A stretch of 9,282 nucleotides of DNA from Syntrophorhabdaceae bacterium PtaU1.Bin034 (GTDB taxonomy: Bacteria > Desulfobacterota_G > Syntrophorhabdia > Syntrophorhabdales > WCHB1-27). Position numbers and translations under genes: made by a program. How positions within the stretch are numbered: position 1 is the stretch's first letter; every line of letters starts with the position of its first letter. Location of the stretch: the NCBI GenBank assembly GCA_002067405.1, contig MVRP01000170.1:1-9282 (forward strand), written 5' to 3'. Shown here piece by piece: positions 5,993 through 9,282 of the stretch. Under the pieces are notes generated by a model, which was not told the DNA's origin, ran no database searches, and worked only from the letters and a program-made list of their open reading frames with translations.

Positions 5993-6018
5993 TTGTCTGC
6001 AACGGTTTACTTAAGAGT

Positions 6019-6024
6019 TATAAT
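6019..6024 (+). promoter_or_regulatory. Proposed -10 element of the hrpB promoter
   Basis: A perfect TATAAT lies 11 bases before ATG 6036. The best -35 candidate, TTGTCT (5993-5998), is 20 bases away, which is too far for a standard promoter, so the call rests on the -10. If used, transcription would start about five bases before the ATG, giving a nearly leaderless message. Only a weak GGGG precedes the start codon. Confidence 0.4.
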
Positions 6025-6035
6025 ACACGGGGTTC

Positions 6036-8555
<2,520 letters not shown>

Positions 8556-8722
8556 GGGGCGGGATGGATACCTTCAATGATTCAGTAGCGAACGCGACTC
8601 CGGCACGCCCGCGTGGACTATAGAACGCCCTGAACATCGAAAACTACGAGTGCTTTTCAACACTTTCCGTGAAAAGGGACGACAAGCGGGCAGAATGACT
8701 AAGGTTCACCTGCTTATTAAGG

Positions 8723-8958
8723 TTATTGCGAAAGGATCTCCCATTCGTCGAACACGTAACGAAGAAGGAAAATGCTCCCATCGGTAGTTCTGACCTTGAA
8801 ATAGTTCACTTGCGGGCTTGCCGGGTCGAGACCTCCTTCGTACCACCTATCCACGATTTCTACTACTTCCCAACGTCTGTCCCTGTAAGTAAATGCCACC
8901 GACGTTCGTTTGCCTTATACCCGCTGTAGCATTCAACCTGGATTTTCTCGTAGCGCAT
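8723..8958 (-). pseudogene. Small conserved hypothetical protein, split by a one-base deletion
   Basis: From ATG 8958 (GAGGT ribosome site 8 bases upstream) the minus strand reads MRYEKIQVECYSGYKANER. It then leaves frame and hits stops. One base later the -1 frame continues as VAFTYRDRRWEVVEIVDRWYEGG, then LDPASPQVNYFKVRTTDGSIFLLRYVFDEWEILSQ and stop at 8723. Adding one C in the cgtCgg stretch (about 8898-8904) restores NERPVAFTYRDRRW and a 78-residue protein. The ECYSGYxAxERP opening and the FKVRT.DG...LRY..DEWEI ending recall small single-domain proteins I have seen in proteobacterial genomes. Their function is unknown to me. No signal peptide or membrane segment is seen. It has its own extended -10 promoter, diverging from the yheU-like gene. 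Confidence 0.7.
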
Positions 8959-8999
8959 AAGGAATACCTCGGAGGCAGGCACGTGAGTGATGATTACTG

Positions 9000-9029
9000 T
9001 TGGCAGAAACACCGCCCTTAGTCTATTAT
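9000..9029 (+). promoter_or_regulatory. Proposed promoter of the UPF0270 gene
   Basis: TTGGCA (9000-9005) and TATTAT (9024-9029) are separated by 18 bases. The transcript would start near 9036 and have a leader of about 60 bases. Its -10 overlaps the -10 of the opposing promoter. Confidence 0.5.
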
Positions 9030-9033
9030 ACCA
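9025..9033 (-). promoter_or_regulatory. Extended -10 promoter for the small minus-strand gene
   Basis: On the minus strand the sequence reads TGGTATAAT, a perfect TATAAT with the TGn extension. This can replace a good -35, and none is seen at 17 bases. Transcription would start near 9018, about 60 bases before ATG 8958. Confidence 0.55.
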
Positions 9034-9094
9034 GCATGATTCGGCCGGCGGTCATGAAAGGCAGCTTTAGGCAAAGCAGGTGAGGCAGATCTGA

Positions 9095-9282
9095 ATGGCG
9101 GCGCATAGTATTCCGATTGATAGGCTCAGCCCTGAAGCCCTGCGGGGCGTTATAGAGGAATTCATTTCAAGAGACGGCACCGATTACGGCGAGAAGGAGG
9201 CTCAGCAGGAAATGAGTTTCCGGCAGATAAAACACAAGCTGGAAACCGGATTGGCAGTCCTCATCTATGATGACGAGACGGA
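9095..9282 (+). CDS. YheU/UPF0270 family protein (5' part, cut by window end)
   Basis: The 62 codons in the window start MAAHSIPIDRLSPEALRGVI and continue EEFISRDGTDYGEKEAQQEM, then FRQIKHKLETGLAVLIYDDET. This matches the YheU (UPF0270) family pattern: a hydrophobic start (IP...LSPE.L..LIEEF), the highly conserved REGTDYG-like motif (here RDGTDYG), and a K..L.SG.AVL.YD segment. The family is about 70 residues and of unknown function, so only a few residues lie beyond the window. A GAGG ribosome site lies nine bases before ATG 9095. Divergent from the gene at 8723-8958. Confidence 0.88.
   Translation, partial: MAAHSIPIDRLSPEALRGVIEEFISRDGTDYGEKEAQQEMSFRQIKHKLETGLAVLIYDDET

Noticed and set aside
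8556..8722. Inverted repeat CTTTTCA...TGAAAAG (8653-8676) as a terminator between hrpB and the convergent small gene
   Set aside because: The stem is AT-rich with a 10-base loop, and no T tract follows on either strand.
8726..8929. Plus-strand open frame of 67 codons
   Set aside because: It is the antisense shadow of the small minus-strand gene, which has the better sequence pattern, ribosome site and promoter.

Overview
The window looks like a stretch of a moderately GC-rich bacterial chromosome. A deltaproteobacterial or similar anaerobic Gram-negative host is my best guess. It rests on the HrpB helicase, a YheU/UPF0270 protein, a DUF169 gene beside a TetR regulator, and two insertion sequences of types I associate with such genomes. 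Taxonomy cannot be settled from the sequence alone.

Layout from left to right. Bases 161-1984 are a complete insertion sequence of the ISKra4 type on the minus strand, with about 19-bp imperfect terminal inverted repeats and a perfect 9-bp target duplication (TAGAGAAAA at 152-160 and 1985-1993). Its first gene (DUF6788) overlaps the transposase gene, which lies in the -1 frame. The overlap holds a correctly phased A AAA AAG slippery heptamer. The copy is dead as written: a TGA at codon 22 of the first gene and four frameshifts in the transposase. Next, 2016-3579 is a short plus-strand operon: a TetR regulator whose start is overlapped by a perfect 18-bp palindrome (probable autoregulatory operator), then a DUF169 protein. 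A second, heavily decayed insertion sequence with a DDE transposase (core 3824-5232, minus strand) follows. Its leader contains a terminator-like hairpin inside a larger inverted repeat that would mask the transposase ribosome binding site.

From 5391 come a DJ-1/PfpI family gene with a one-base frameshift near its start, and an intact 839-codon hrpB (6036-8555). A small minus-strand gene (8723-8958) is hidden by a single-base deletion. The last gene is the start of a YheU/UPF0270 protein (9095 to the window end). The last two diverge from promoters that appear to share one AT-rich -10 segment (9024-9030) on opposite strands.

I see no defence system, CRISPR array, tRNA, rRNA or novel multi-gene system. 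The most interesting signals are regulatory: the frameshift site, the TetR operator, the ribosome-site-masking leader and the shared divergent promoter. A second theme is the high number of single-base frameshifts, which fall both in the IS elements and in two small host genes. This could be real decay or sequence error.
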